DNA of 64,000 bases from Apostichopus japonicus (lineage: Eukaryota; Echinodermata; Holothuroidea; Aspidochirotida; Stichopodidae), in assembly GCF_037975245.1 (NCBI RefSeq), contig NC_092568.1, positions 25,602,501-25,666,500 of the forward strand. Direction: 5' to 3'. Positions 53,301 through 64,000 of this stretch are shown piece by piece (the first letter of the stretch is position 1; each line of letters starts with the position of its first letter). Made by a program: the position numbers and the translations under genes. The notes below the pieces were generated by a model, which had not been told where the DNA came from, made no database searches, and was given only the letters and a program-made list of their open reading frames with translations.

Positions 53301-56300
53301 CTAGCAGATTGGGTACCAATTCTCCCTGGCATTCTACAGCCTGCAGCTTCAAGGGCTAGCAGATTGGGTACCAATTCTCCCTAGCATTCTACAGCCTGCA
53401 GCTTTAAGGGCTAGCAGATTGAGTACCAATTCTCCCTAGCGTTTTACAGCCTGCAGCTTCAAGGGCTAGCAGATTGGGTACAAATTCTCCCTAGCATTCT
53501 ACAGTCTACAGCTTTAAGGGCTAGCAGATTGGGTACCAATTCTCCCTAGCATTCTACAGCCTGCAGCTTTAAGGGTTAGCAGATTGGGTACCAATTCTCC
53601 CTAGCATTCTACAGCCTGCAGCTTCAAGGGCTAGCAGATTTGGTACCAATTCTCTCTTTGCTCTTCAGATTGAAACTTTCCGTGGGTCAGATGTGGCCCA
53701 TTGGCTGCCTATTGTGGGGCACTTATTTTAAGAGTGTGGTGATTTGCAAGGACTTTTTCAGGTGTATTTCTTTTCAATATGAAGTACATAAATATTTGAG
53801 AAGACTTACCAGCAAACATCTGTAGCTTCATCTGAGACAGATGGTACGAATCATTACCTTCTCCACAACCTGGAAATTGAGAGAAAGTACTCATAAAATT
53901 AATCCTCAGTCCTGACAGAGAGATGCATTAATGATGAAACATTGGCAAGGGATTTACACAATATTAACTTACACGCATATCAGTAACCCTCACAAATGAG
54001 GAGCTCATGTTGTGTAACATCATAAACAGGTCAGTCTACCTAAAAGCCAATGAGACGATGCGAATCAACGAAACAACACTCACCAACGAACTGCTCCCAG
54101 TAATGAAGCCAGGACCCTTTCAAATGCCGACTTGAACGAGACCTAAAAGATAAGATAAGATAAGTAAAACTTTATTGATCCCAAAGGGAAATTCAGGCAC
54201 TCGCTCATAAAACAGTGAAAAAGTTACAAAAATAGATGTGTATATTGTACAATAAGACAGTAAGAATAATAAGAAAAAGTCAATATATGAAAGTCAACGT
54301 AATAAAACCTCATTAAAAAGCTTAATTGCACGGGGTATGAAAGAATCTCTGTATCTATTGGTTTTGAGACACGGAAGTCTCAACCTGCCACTGCCTCTGG
54401 ACATCTGACTATTATGAAGTAGCTCATAGAGGGGGTGGGTATGGTCCTTCCATACCGCGTCCAGTTTGGACTCGAGAAAACGACATGATGAGACAATTCC
54501 ATAGTTATGTAAAAAGAAGATCAGTTAATACTCGGTTAATTTAGAGAGGAAGGATGACAGAGGATTGGTGACAGTATAACAACCTTAACAGTCAAGTGTA
54601 ACATCATTAATGTACTATCACAAATCATTTACTTTAAGTACTTTATCCTTTGTCATGTAAGAGTGTAGGTGGAGATGCTAATGCCTATATGTGAACCTTG
54701 TTTCTTGAATAGAGAACATTGTTTTATACATCCAACAGATGCAAGGTTAAAATATAACTTCTAAAAGTAATAAATGCTCTTCTGTAATTATTATTCCATG
54801 GTCATTAGCTCACCAACATTTCTCTAAAAAAAAAAGGAAGAACATGAACCTTTGTGTCATTTATCAACAGTAGGATTTCATATACTCTGCTGCCATCTGC
54901 GACAAGAATGTATACTTTGGATCAACAAAATGAACCAGTAACAATAATATGTCTGATTGTGAGGCACTACAATTGCTGATTAATAGTCTATTTTGATTTG
55001 TATTGCAATTGGCCAGATGGTAAAGCCAATAATGGGGAGATTTTTGTTAGTAGATTTGGTCAGTTATTCAGTGACGTTGTTTCTAGACATCTGTTCCTAT
55101 CTGAAAAGAAAACACTTAATATCCTCCTATAAACTTGCATCCCCCCTAACCCCCCCCCCACCTCCCTGTGAATTGTGTGGTTATCGGCCTACCCTGCTTC
55201 CTTTTCTTCCTCAGTTCCCCGTGAGGTTGATGTCTCCTGGCTGGAGAGATCGATTCGATTCCCGGTCATGATGACATTTCTCCCAAACCCTCCAGATGCA
55301 TCACTAGCTGAGCCCTCTGAACTGCCAGGAACTGCAAAGAAAGAACATGGAAAAGAAGATTTCATCAGCTTTACAGTATGAGGTACACTCTTCAAAGGAT
55401 GCATAACCATGACAACCAGCTGGCTTTGAAGTTTCTATGGTGTTGTTCAAGAGGTGTTTAGACCAAGTCTTCAACGTCAATCATATTCCAGAACAAAAAA
55501 CTGGGAACATAAAAAGTAATAACTTCATGCTAATGCAGACCTGTTCACAGGAGGAACATGGAGTTACAGTCCCAAAGACCTGGAGTCAATTATTGGGAAA
55601 ATATGAAAGGGGAACAAGGAAAATTCTGAGGGGGCCCAAGAAAACAAGACTGAGTTCAGGAAAATAGGGAGAGGGCCCACCAAAGTATGGGATAATGAAT
55701 AGTTTATCCTCGTCGTCATAATTAATTTATGGAAATGTGAAGAGTTCCAAAAGGGGCCAGGTGAGATAATTGTCTCCAGGGCCTGACTAATTGGCTCTGT
55801 GCTATTAAATATGATATGATAATCACATGCAAACTTTTGTTATTTGTTATTTATGGAAAATAGGCTAAAGGAAGCCTTGCTGCATGCACATGCTACATGT
55901 AACACTTATAATGAAAATATTCTGAGGTACTTGAAACATATTTTTGTAAACTTCAGCAAGAACATGTGATTTTATCACAGTAGTGAGAATCTACAAAAAT
56001 TGTTAATAGTAATTTATATATATCTCAATTCTACTGTAAGTCTAGTAGGAAAAGATTGGAGTCTATGCATGCAATTCAATACAAATAAAGTTTCAGTAAG
56101 GCCCGGCTAAACAGGATTCACATACATAATTTTATTTAGAAGCAGGTAACTACTAGGAAAGATACTGCAAAGGCCACCTACAGTGGTCATTAATGCTGTG
56201 ATTAAGGGATCAGACCTCACTTTTAACTTTGGCTTATGCCAGGGTCTCCCTTACTTTATCCCCCCACAAACCCCCTGTGGATGTCAGAGTTGTCCACGAA

Positions 56301-59300
56301 TCCCCAACTTTTCGAGACACAATCTGAGTCTTTATTATACTATAATACGCATAAACAGTGCTTCGTAAAAGATCAAGTTCATAGTTTAATATTGTAGAGT
56401 TTGTCAATAGGTATGACTTTTGTACATTACTAAATTATATGATATATCAGATTATAGTTCAACAAAAAGTACTCTAGTTTTGACTTTCAGAAACGTCTCC
56501 CTGGGATGGACTCACGCACCCCCTGGGGGTTCATTCACCCCAGTTAGGGAACCCCTGACTTATGCATTTCATGGACCACCTATTTAAATGGGTGACCAGG
56601 CTGAGATCTGACAGGTTTGTAGGTTCCCATCACTTCCCTCTGTCCCCACACCCCTCCCCCATCCCTTAAAACCAGAGAACAACCTTCCACAGTAAATGAT
56701 GCATGCCAATTTGCATTGAAATATATCTGCTTCCTCCGAGGAGTAACGGAAAGTTCAGACATATCAAGATGAACAAGATGAAATTGTCTACTCTACTTTA
56801 CATTAATCAATAATCAGATAGACTATAAACCACTTTGTTGTATAACTTTTCCTTTTAGCAGTCATCCCAAACTACCTATCATATTTGCTATTACTTCATG
56901 TGATCCTAATTTTATTACTACTTCAAAGTAGCCATAAAATTTGACAAATTTGATGGAGCATTGAAACTGTTTAGCTTTGTACTAATAGGAACTGACAATC
57001 AAACAGTTTCAAACTATAAGTCATATAATGCTGGTAGTGTTTTGAAGCTGAATATGTTGCTTTTGGAAGGTACTGTCATCGTCAGAAGGTGAAGCTTTTC
57101 AGTGCTAACAGGTCCTAACAAAATGCCACCATGTTAGTTCAATGATCTCCCATGAAATGATGAGAATGGGCAGCATGAAATGGTGTGCAGAAATGAGATG
57201 GGTTGAAAAGCAACTATTTTACATGCATACAGAACTGCCAAATTTCAGAATAAATTTTATGAACATTTGATATACTGTACTCAAATGTGTTTGTCTTTGT
57301 ACCACCAACATGCAGACAATGCAAACACATTAGTATTCAATATATCTGTAAGCTTTCTGTTCCCGGTACCAACTTTACTGTACTTAAAGTTGGAAAACAC
57401 CTGCAGTGATGCTATGCTTATATTTCTGGACAAGGGTATAGTGTATATACCAAGGTCAAACTACAGAAGGTCAAATAATTTTACATTTAAGCTGATTGGT
57501 TTACGAACATCTAGGTGTTGTTTTTAAAGCTACAGATGTTCACAAGGACTTTTGTTTAAACAGGTAGCCTACTGCATGCAAATAATTTGTACTGGGATGG
57601 CAGCTCTGTATATGGATAAATGACAGATGGAATGAAATGTGGCAAATCTGAGCAACTAGCTCATTGGGCAAACAGACAGTAGTTTGTTATACAATAAAAG
57701 ACATGTTTTTACACTTATTATGTTGTCCAGAACAACAAACATAGGTATATTTCTGTCCATCCATCCATCTATCTATCTTTATCTACCTATATCTAGCAAT
57801 ATAAAATGCCATGCATATACAATAATGTGTACATGACACTATGTACATACTTACATATGTAGTAAGGTACCTTACAATGTACATATTCAGTGTTTAGTAC
57901 AATACACATGTATGGTATGTACAATGATGCATGCAGGACAATAAACATATGTATATACATAGAATGATGAATAGCATCATATATACATTTACATAAATCA
58001 AGAAGTACAGTACAATAAACACAAATAATGCACAGCCAAATGTACAGATGTGTATACAAAGATGTACAGCACTGAATACATCATACATATGTACATACAT
58101 AATGACAGAATGTACAATGTAAATACAGTATGTAAACTAAATGATAACATGCAAAATGTTTTTTTTTTCTTTTTTAAAAAAGGAAGGAAGTACAAGACGT
58201 TACCTGGGCTACTAGATCTCTCATTGACAACAGTGCTAGGAATTTCTAACGAAATGGAAGGAGACAAAACTTAAACCCATCAGTACCATAGAGATATAAA
58301 TAGCATTTAAGAACAGTCTAGATCTTAGATTACTAACAAAGCACATATCTACACACATAAATATGCAAATTGGTTGCAATAACTTTCACATACAGTCATG
58401 AAAAGAGCTAGCTAAAACTCTGAGCTAAATTGTGGTAAGAAAAGGAAATGGACCAAAAGTTGACTTTTTCTTTTCCATTTAATAATTAATAGAGAAATTT
58501 CGCAAGCAGTCAAAGAAAACAATTAAAGCTAGTTTTATAAAGTTAGTAACCAAATGTCCCAGCCACTTTATGATTACTCTGAGAGCTACATGAATTTCTA
58601 TAATAAAGCACATTGTAACATTTTCAAACATGAATGACTAAAATCATGTCTAAGAGATAGAGAGAGAATGACTTTCATTTTTAACATGGCATCCAAGAGA
58701 TATCTATCTCAAATAAAGCAACCAAACACTAGCCACTAGTGGAAGTACAACATTCTAGTCTCATAGGAAAGCAAATGAAATATGAGACTCATTCCAAACA
58801 AGTAGATTTCAAGATTAAAAAGAACCCAGCTACCAAAAGCAGATAGTCTCATTTCAAACACCTACAAGAGACATATTGGTAACGTTTTGTATGACTAATG
58901 ATAAATAACATCAAAACCTCTAGACCATGCATGCTACAAGGGTGTCATCCAACTACAGTGAATAGGTTGTGGATATCACATCAAACTCGACGGTGCTTAA
59001 ATCTGGTGGGAATGGTACAAGGGTGAAACACAACTATTGAACAAATATGTGGGTAACACTTGCATCTGTGTGGTGCTATCACCTGATGACAGGTTGTGTA
59101 AGGGTCATCAAAACCCCTTTGATACAGGCTCTAGGCAACCATTTATTTTGGTTGTTACTTGGAGCAGGCAGCATGGTACAGTAGTTTCTTCATACTACCA
59201 TACAGTGTATGGGGTCATTGGTAGCCTATCCAATTGTTATGTGGGTCCTAGCTTGGGGCTCTCTGATATAAAAAATAACATAAAACACTGAAACTGAAAT

Positions 59301-62300
59301 TTCAATTTCTGTCTTCTTTATTCTTGTCAAATCTCTGAGTGGACTCTTAGAATCTGAGTCAATCTCTTCTATCTCTATATATATATCTCTTCTACTATAT
59401 TATTTTACTCATACATGCTGTATAACTTTGTATGACTATTTCTATTTCTTCTGATAGGGTAAAATGTACAAGCCAATCACATTAATTATTAAAGTACCAA
59501 TGAGGGGGATCAAAACGTGGTCAGTTGGAACTGAAATGTGGTCATGGTATTGTGATCGTTTTATCTTAATGTGTTATATAAATAAGGCATAATGCTAACA
59601 AATCACTCAAAGGATTATTAATTGATCTAAATTAAAAGTTGATGTATTCCAGATACTAAAATGGCTAAGATGGTAAAATGAGTTAAAGGGAGTTTTACAT
59701 GATTTAAAGGGATGTTTACAATCTGTAGTATAAGGGGTTCAATCACAACATTTCAACACAATTCTCTGATGCTGTTACCTATAATCATGCATGGTGAAGG
59801 GGTCATAACCACCTAACCTGACCCACTCGTTGATTCTATTTATGAACAATGTGCTAGGATGCAGGGTCACAAACAACCACTGTACCGGTAGTTGGTGACC
59901 TATCATATCCATGGTCCTGTAACCTTACCATGTACATGTACAACCACTGGGTAGGTCGTGGGCACCAATAACCCACCCTATAATCCTCTCTACATCAGAC
60001 ACAGTATGTTTATAGATGTCTTACACAACAAGTGAGCGTGTCATGGGTAGTACAACCACCCCAGTGATTCTGCTAAGGTGATGATGTCATGTCATTTGGC
60101 AGTACGGTATGTGAAACACACATGTGACCTACCTAGTTCCTTGGTTCGCTCTTTGGTATTCTGGTGAGGTTTGTTTGAGATGACCTTTTCATGACTGCTG
60201 TACAGCTTCCAAATTAGATCATGGTTCGGGATGGTGTTCTCCATGTGGATGCTATGAAAACAAACAGCAATGTGCACTTCAAACACTTTAAGCAGCCAAG
60301 GTGTGTTTATCAAAGCTTAATACAGTTCTCTGATGGGAATACCGACCACCGCATAATAGTTAAATGAACCAAAATTACAACAAGGTGCAAAGGGCTTACC
60401 TAAAGCAAGTTTTCTAGTGAGTATTTAACGATAATGTTCAAAACTTAAAGATTTTCAGAAATGATATCTTGACTGCATTCAAACCCAAGCAAAAATAGTA
60501 TCTACCAAAGTACCTCTCACATGATACAATGGTACCAAGAGACATTTGTATTGGCAATTACCAAATGTTGGACTACTTGAATATGAAACATGGGGGTGAA
60601 GGTGGCAAAGTAACTCCAGATGTCTGAGACAAACAATTCCTGATTACATGTTATAAAACAACATCTATAATCATTTACAACCTAAATTTCACTGACACTG
60701 GTATCTCTTGGTGAAAAAAAGAAGAAAATTCCTTCTGAATTCACAGAAATAGTTCTTGTAGCATTAACTGACTGTTGCTCTGTCTAAAATTTGTAAAACT
60801 CCATTCCCTCAAAGACCGACCCATAATTATCCGAAAATTTCAATTTGATCAGTTGTGAGTTTAATATCTTGAAGAAAAAAATCCTTTTCAGCAAAGGAAG
60901 ATGAAACACAACATCTAGTTTCTACTTTCCAAACAATTCTTTGTATCAAATTGGCAACTGTTGGTTGGATATACGTACCTTCCTATAAGTCTACACAGAG
61001 GTACATAGGCAATATAGGCCATCTCTGGAGTAAAGACTAATGCCAGTTGCTGCGCTGCCTCCTGGTTGAGTTTGGATTCCGGTGAATTAATACCTTCAGC
61101 AATACCTGACAAGAATCAAATGTCAAAATAAAATAAAACTGTTAGCAAACTGCTTATCGACTAAAGAGCCTGTGTAGGAGAATGTGTAAAAGTAAGTTGG
61201 CCTGACGTTTTGATCCTAGCAGGATCTTCTTCAGAGGCTATCAAATGTGATTGAAGCATAACGTCAACTTTATAACGGCCCTACTTTTGAATATTCATAT
61301 ATCTAAGTTTCAGTAATTTAAACGTGTTAACACCCCCTAACACTATGTATATTTTGTATGGAATCTTAATAGTGTTATCAGTCAAGGAAAGCCTTAATTA
61401 GAATAAATAGTATGATATCATTATTTATGAAAACTAAAGCACATCACAAACTTACAAGTGGTTCATAGCAAATGATCCCCTGTACTTTGGACAGTGATCA
61501 ATAGATTACTTTAAAAAACAACGATTTGAAATATTAGATGAGAAGTATTTGGGGAGTGACAGTGTGACTTTAAAGGGAAGGGGGGAAATAAGTTTATGTG
61601 GAGGAGAAGGGGACCTGCTTGATTAAATGTTTCTGTCTTACCAGTCAGCCCTGGGGACCAGGCTGAAGGTGATCTCAGTAAGCTCTCATCTCCCTTAAAA
61701 TCTTCTAGTTTGGTTGGAGTTCCAATCCTATACTGGTTGGTCAAAGAATCTTTCTTGATTTCACAGTAGAATTCATCACTGTCCGTGCTCTGGCTACTTA
61801 CTTTCCGATTGTTAGCTGTGGGTTTGAGGAAGTGTATAGAAGCATCGTTACAGCAGTTGTACATGAACTATACTTTAAAGTCTGCTGTACTTGTATCCTT
61901 CCACATGATATCACCCATCATGCAAAGACATGCCATGCATTAACTATACCCTAAATCTGCTGTACTTGTGTCCTCCCACATGACATCCTCTAAGTCTGTG
62001 TACTTGTGTCCTCCCAGGTGACTCACCCATCATGCAAAGACATTTCATATATTAACTATACTCTAAGTCTGCTGTACTTGTGTCCTCACATGTGACATCA
62101 CCCTTCATGCAAAGACATGCTAAGCAAGAACTATACTCCAAGTCTGCAGTATTTTTGTCGTCACAGAAATAAACGCTACCATATTGAATGTACTTAGAAA
62201 TGGTTCCAAACAGAGTTGCACAGACACTTTCAACACTTTTAAGAATCCAGCAACATGTTTGTGAAACCTCATTACAACAGATATCACCAGTTATAAGAAG

Positions 62301-63191
62301 TGGTGATTGATGTAGTTTCTATGAATGTTTTGAGTAATCTGAAAATATTCACACACATCTGGAGTGCTAGTGTTCGAATTGTCCAACACTGAAAGAACAG
62401 GTTGGGTAGGAACGTTCATGGCTAGGTCTAGCACAATTAAAAGTGAAGTGCTGTATAAATGGGATAACTTTTTTTAGGAAAATTTTTGTTTGCCAAGAAT
62501 ATTGAAAAGTAAATCCCATTGCTGAATTCTTTGAATTTCATTCAAATGTACACTGCAGCAAAATGTCACAGTCACTTTGAAATTACCAATTCAATTTTCA
62601 TGTGCTGTAAGAAAATGTATGGATTTCATTAGCTACAAATTGCCGAAAATCCTTGACTTTGGTCATGTGCTAACTTGCTGTATACTATATACAATGATAT
62701 GTACACATACTCTGTATATCTAGTATAGATAATGTTGCGCAATATTTAGTACTTGTAACCCCCCCACCCCCTGGTTGATCCTTATGCTCATATTGATCTG
62801 GAGTGGAATTCTAATTGTATTCATATACTCATGTTGCTGTACTGGTACTGTAGGTCAGTTCCACGGTACACCGGTCTGAATTATTTAACCTACTGCAAAG
62901 GCACTTTGCCCGTAAGGCATGAATACACTAGGGAAGTAGAGATCTATGAAGATTGTTACCAGAGTCTAGCGAGACGCTACCGTTAATCACATCGAAACTC
63001 AGGAAGAAACTGTTGAGGAGCATTTTGAGTTCGTTCCGCCCTCTCTCCCGTCCTAATCGAAGAGCGAGGGTGGTGATCGCTGCCACCAGTTTACGACAAA
63101 GGGCATTCCTAGCCGAGGCACCGGAGGGAAAGATGTGACTCAAGGAAGACGATAGATTGATCACAGGAAACAAGATCTTCTTTGTGATCAC
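38343..63191 (-). CDS. WDR81: WDR81 orthologue, C-terminal 611 residues (5' part outside window)
   Basis: Fourteen exons in transcript order: 62960-63191, 61642-61815, 60979-61105, 60133-60251, 58204-58245, 55193-55331, 54084-54142, 53810-53869, 51741-51964, 50733-50925, 40548-40687, 39946-40042, 38916-39016, 38343-38471 (stop TGA). All junctions are GT/AG and phases agree (1836 nt). The first four exons give a helical region (VITKKILFPVINL; LALVFTPEMAYIAYVPLCRLIG), then a Ser-rich linker and HLKGSWLHYWEQFVG. About seven WD40 repeats follow, including SASRDKTVKLWSL, VSPDGSTLGVGLSSGVLSLVDLRTG (in parts) and the terminal LFLIGSDNGSITLMA, which matches my memory of the WDR81 C-terminus. WDR81 is a BEACH-WD protein that works with WDR91 to restrain endosomal PI3-kinase during early-to-late endosome conversion, and acts in aggregate autophagy. 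The kinase-like and BEACH parts would lie right of the window. Introns are packed with repeats. Very high confidence for a WD protein, high for WDR81. Confidence 0.9.
40744..41114 (-). mobile_element. TTAA-flanked MITE, copy 1 (inverted)
   Basis: About 371 bp, bounded by TTAA at 40744-40747 and 41111-41114, with short inverted ends TTAAAGG...TGAAGA. It is the reverse complement of the copy at 47795-48162, with scattered substitutions. TTAA duplications point to piggyBac or Kolobok relatives. Non-coding, in a WDR81 intron. Confidence 0.82.
42035..43340. repeat. Minisatellite of 39- to 43-bp units (about 31 copies)
   Basis: The core unit is ACATTTGCAGACCAAACTGT followed by CAGTCACACTCACATATATAG. 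A shorter variant has TTTACAG and lacks CAGTCA. Long and short variants often alternate as a roughly 82-bp pair. Plus-strand frames encoding YIETFADQTV-type repeats are by-products of the array. It follows an A19 tract and sits in the 10-kb WDR81 intron. Confidence 0.95.
43341..47794. other. WDR81 intron, no feature beyond simple repeats
   Basis: Contains G-rich (43450-43490), poly-C (45550-45562), poly-A (45908-45926) and CA (46919-46943) tracts. No exon-like or RNA gene signal was recognised on either strand. Confidence 0.45.
47795..48162 (+). mobile_element. TTAA-flanked MITE, copy 2
   Basis: 368 bp between TTAA at 47795-47798 and TTAA at 48159-48162. Left end AAAGGGTGTGAAGACACG and right end GTGAGTCTTCAATGCCTTT are imperfect inverted repeats. 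The internal sequence matches copies at 40744-41114 and 63759-64000. Confidence 0.85.
48900..50160 (+). pseudogene. Decayed non-LTR retrotransposon (LINE) reverse transcriptase
   Basis: Broken frames show reverse-transcriptase-like order. Near 48970-49130 conceptual translation gives KVFDTIKHKYFTLQVQKKLGF, then a segment ending LTVRYPLLFI, where the family has a GVPQGSILGPLLF motif. Near 50095-50150 comes KIWNSFKGCFKSLK, resembling the PKIWNS motif at the C-terminus of CR1/L2-type LINEs. Several stops and shifts separate the pieces. It lies antisense in the 10-kb WDR81 intron. Clade is uncertain. Confidence 0.6.
50205..50560. repeat. Tandem duplication, period 180 bp
   Basis: Two copies (about 50205-50390 and 50391-50560), each with TTTTCAACCTGTTTAGGGTG and TTTTTACATCTCAGGTGGTG, differing by small changes and a deletion. 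It lies about 170 bases downstream, in transcript order, of the 50733-50925 WDR81 exon. Confidence 0.85.
52395..53655. repeat. Minisatellite, about 23 x 55 bp
   Basis: A regular 55-bp unit with AGCCTGCAGCTTTAAGGGCT and AGCAGATTGGGTACCAATTC fills most of the intron between WDR81 exons 53810-53869 and 51741-51964. Variants (TTCAAGGG, TTTAAGAG, GGTCCC, GCGTTTT) recur in patterns suggesting unequal exchange. Most units contain ATTGGGTACCAAT, an inverted pair of CCAAT boxes. Confidence 0.96.
54145..54515 (-). mobile_element. 5'-truncated LINE 3' end, abutting a WDR81 splice acceptor
   Basis: On the minus strand it encodes an uninterrupted C-terminal LINE ORF2 segment containing HPLYELLHNS, RLRLPCLKTNRYRDSFIPRA and IKLFNEVLL. 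A short 3' UTR follows with CCCTTTGGGATCAATAAAGT, then a TTATC microsatellite tail (plus-strand 54147-54164). The tail ends directly at TTTTAG, the acceptor of exon 54084-54142. Same orientation as WDR81. Confidence 0.83.
56232..56565. mobile_element. Non-autonomous hAT MITE (318 bp)
   Basis: The element runs 56240-56557. The ends CAGGGTCTCCCTTACT and (reverse complement) CAGGGGTTCCCTAACTGGGG form an imperfect inverted repeat of the kind common to hAT elements. The flanks GCTTATGC (56232-56239) and ACTTATGC (56558-56565) are an 8-bp duplication with one change. In a WDR81 intron. Confidence 0.82.
57750..58140. repeat. Degenerate microsatellite region (TCCA/TCTA and ACATA words)
   Basis: CCAT/CTAT repeats near 57757-57795 pass into a long region of ATGTACATA-like words. 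The overlapping minus-strand frames here are low-complexity by-products. Confidence 0.6.
61203..61266 (-). ncRNA. Degenerate hammerhead-ribozyme-like motif
   Basis: Minus strand, 5' to 3': TGACGT (stem III), a T at the cleavage position, ATGCT...TCAA/TTGA...AGCCT (stem I with loop), CTGAAGA matching CUGANGA, a GATCC/GGATC hairpin (stem II), AAAA where GAAA is expected, and ACGTCA closing stem III. Two departures from the consensus: one extra A before stem II and G-to-A in GAAA (consistent with CpG decay). Hammerheads are known in Penelope-like and other retroelements. This copy is probably inactive, and the resemblance could be chance within a repeat. Confidence 0.4.
61865..62150. repeat. Degenerate tandem repeat (about 4 units of 60-90 bp)
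   Basis: Repeated words TCTGCTGTACTTGTGTCCTC and CACCCATCATGCAAAGACAT recur with an irregular spacing. It lies in the WDR81 intron beside exon 61642-61815. Confidence 0.75.
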
Positions 63192-63569
63192 CTGTTGGTA
63201 TTAAGATCAAAAAAAGTATTAATACATATTAAAGAAAAAAACCAACAAATGAATCATGTATGGATAGATTATACAAAAAAAAATCATACAAGACTCTCTG
63301 TCAGTTTGGAGGGAGAGGCCCATCTAAATATTCTGTAAAGAAATGGAGAGGGGATGCACAGCCCCTATTTAACACTTGAGGAGCTATAAACTTCATGCCT
63401 TCCAAGGGTGTGTTGGGTTAGGAGGGGGCGGGGGGCGGCAACAAATCGAGAAAAGTCCATTGGTTGTGCTATTTGACAACATATTGTCAACGATGCACTA
63501 AGCTATTGAATCATGACGTACGAGAAAGTCTCAAAATGATTTAAACCTGAACTTTTTACCTTCCATGTT

Positions 63570-63715
63570 GTACTAGTCTTCACAATGTTTTACTATACTT
63601 CACTATGCTGTACTATGCTTCACTATGTTGAATTATTCTTCACTTTGCTGTACAATGTTTCACAACGTTTTACAATTCTTCACCATGTGTTGCAATGTTT
63701 CACCACGCTGCACCG
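63570..63715. repeat. Degenerate short tandem repeat (about 15-16 bp unit)
   Basis: Roughly nine units built on CTTCACTATGTTGTACTATG with heavy drift, in a WDR81 intron just before the third TTAA MITE. Confidence 0.7.
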
Positions 63716-63758
63716 TTGTAGCCCATGCAGTAATAATCTCATATCTGTCATGCCATAC

Positions 63759-64000
63759 TTAAAGGGTGTGAAGACTCGCGCAAACAGAATTGTCTAATGC
63801 TGGTTATCTGACCTAGTTTCAAATGAGGTGTAACAGAAGTGTTAGACACCACCATTGATCCTAGTAAATATACACACACAGCTTGCTACCATCGGTAATT
63901 AGACACTAGTGTACAGTCAGTACGTACAGCTGCGGTCAATACCTACAGCACAGTGCACAAACGATACAGCGATGGACATCTCAAGTCCAGCTAAAGATAA
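63759..64000 (+). mobile_element. TTAA-flanked MITE, copy 3 (cut by window edge)
   Basis: Begins at TTAA (63759-63762) with AAAGGGTGTGAAGACTCG and follows the 47795-48162 copy closely up to the last base, so its right end lies outside the window. Confidence 0.8.

Overview
This is a eukaryotic, animal-type window. It is AT-rich, with long introns bounded by GT/AG, short exons, microsatellites and many small transposable elements. The tRNA-derived SINE, the foldback-type elements and the mix of genes fit a deuterostome invertebrate, most likely an echinoderm and perhaps a sea cucumber. That placement is inference; no marker here fixes the species.

Four protein-coding genes can be supported. 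(1) A single-exon 2-O-sulfotransferase-like gene lies on + at 11837-12910 (HS2ST/UST family, Golgi type II membrane protein). The residues expected to be catalytic histidines appear to be replaced. (2) A four-coding-exon gene on + (18249-21418) encodes a 374-residue, basic, probably disordered protein that I do not recognise. (3) A complete ADF/cofilin gene lies on - (26213-32867), with an inferred first exon that codes only for the start methionine and a TATA box upstream. (4) The 3' half of a WDR81 orthologue lies on - (14 exons, 38343-63191). It encodes 611 residues, including a C-terminal WD40 propeller; its 5' half lies beyond the right edge. Phases across every junction of the three spliced genes were checked and agree. 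The four genes do not form a functional unit: they concern glycan sulfation, an unknown role, actin turnover and endolysosomal maturation.

Layout: 1-11.8 kb holds no recognisable gene, but contains hAT-type MITEs with 8-bp target duplications (1214-1867, 3487-3859), a 444-bp foldback element (6407-6850) and a GC-rich MITE (7217-7462). From 13 to 17 kb there are two copies of a tRNA-derived SINE and a perfect 601-bp tandem duplication just upstream of the unknown gene. From 21.4 to 26.2 kb the + gene and the cofilin gene converge; a 332-bp duplication sits between them. The first cofilin intron carries a 365-bp duplication, a hAT MITE (30121-30684) and a 910-bp DNA element with a 10-bp target duplication and telomere-like repeats inside. 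From 33 to 38.3 kb there is a foldback element with ends made of inverted 22-bp tandem repeats (35052-35946), and an 8 x 77-bp minisatellite. The WDR81 introns hold two further large minisatellites, three copies of a TTAA-flanked MITE (the last cut by the window edge), decayed LINE reverse-transcriptase fragments, a hAT MITE and a hammerhead-like motif.

The most notable points are the LINE tail that now forms a WDR81 3' splice site, the missing catalytic histidines of the sulfotransferase, the degenerate hammerhead-like fold, and a 55-bp minisatellite in which nearly every unit carries a CCAAT inverted repeat.
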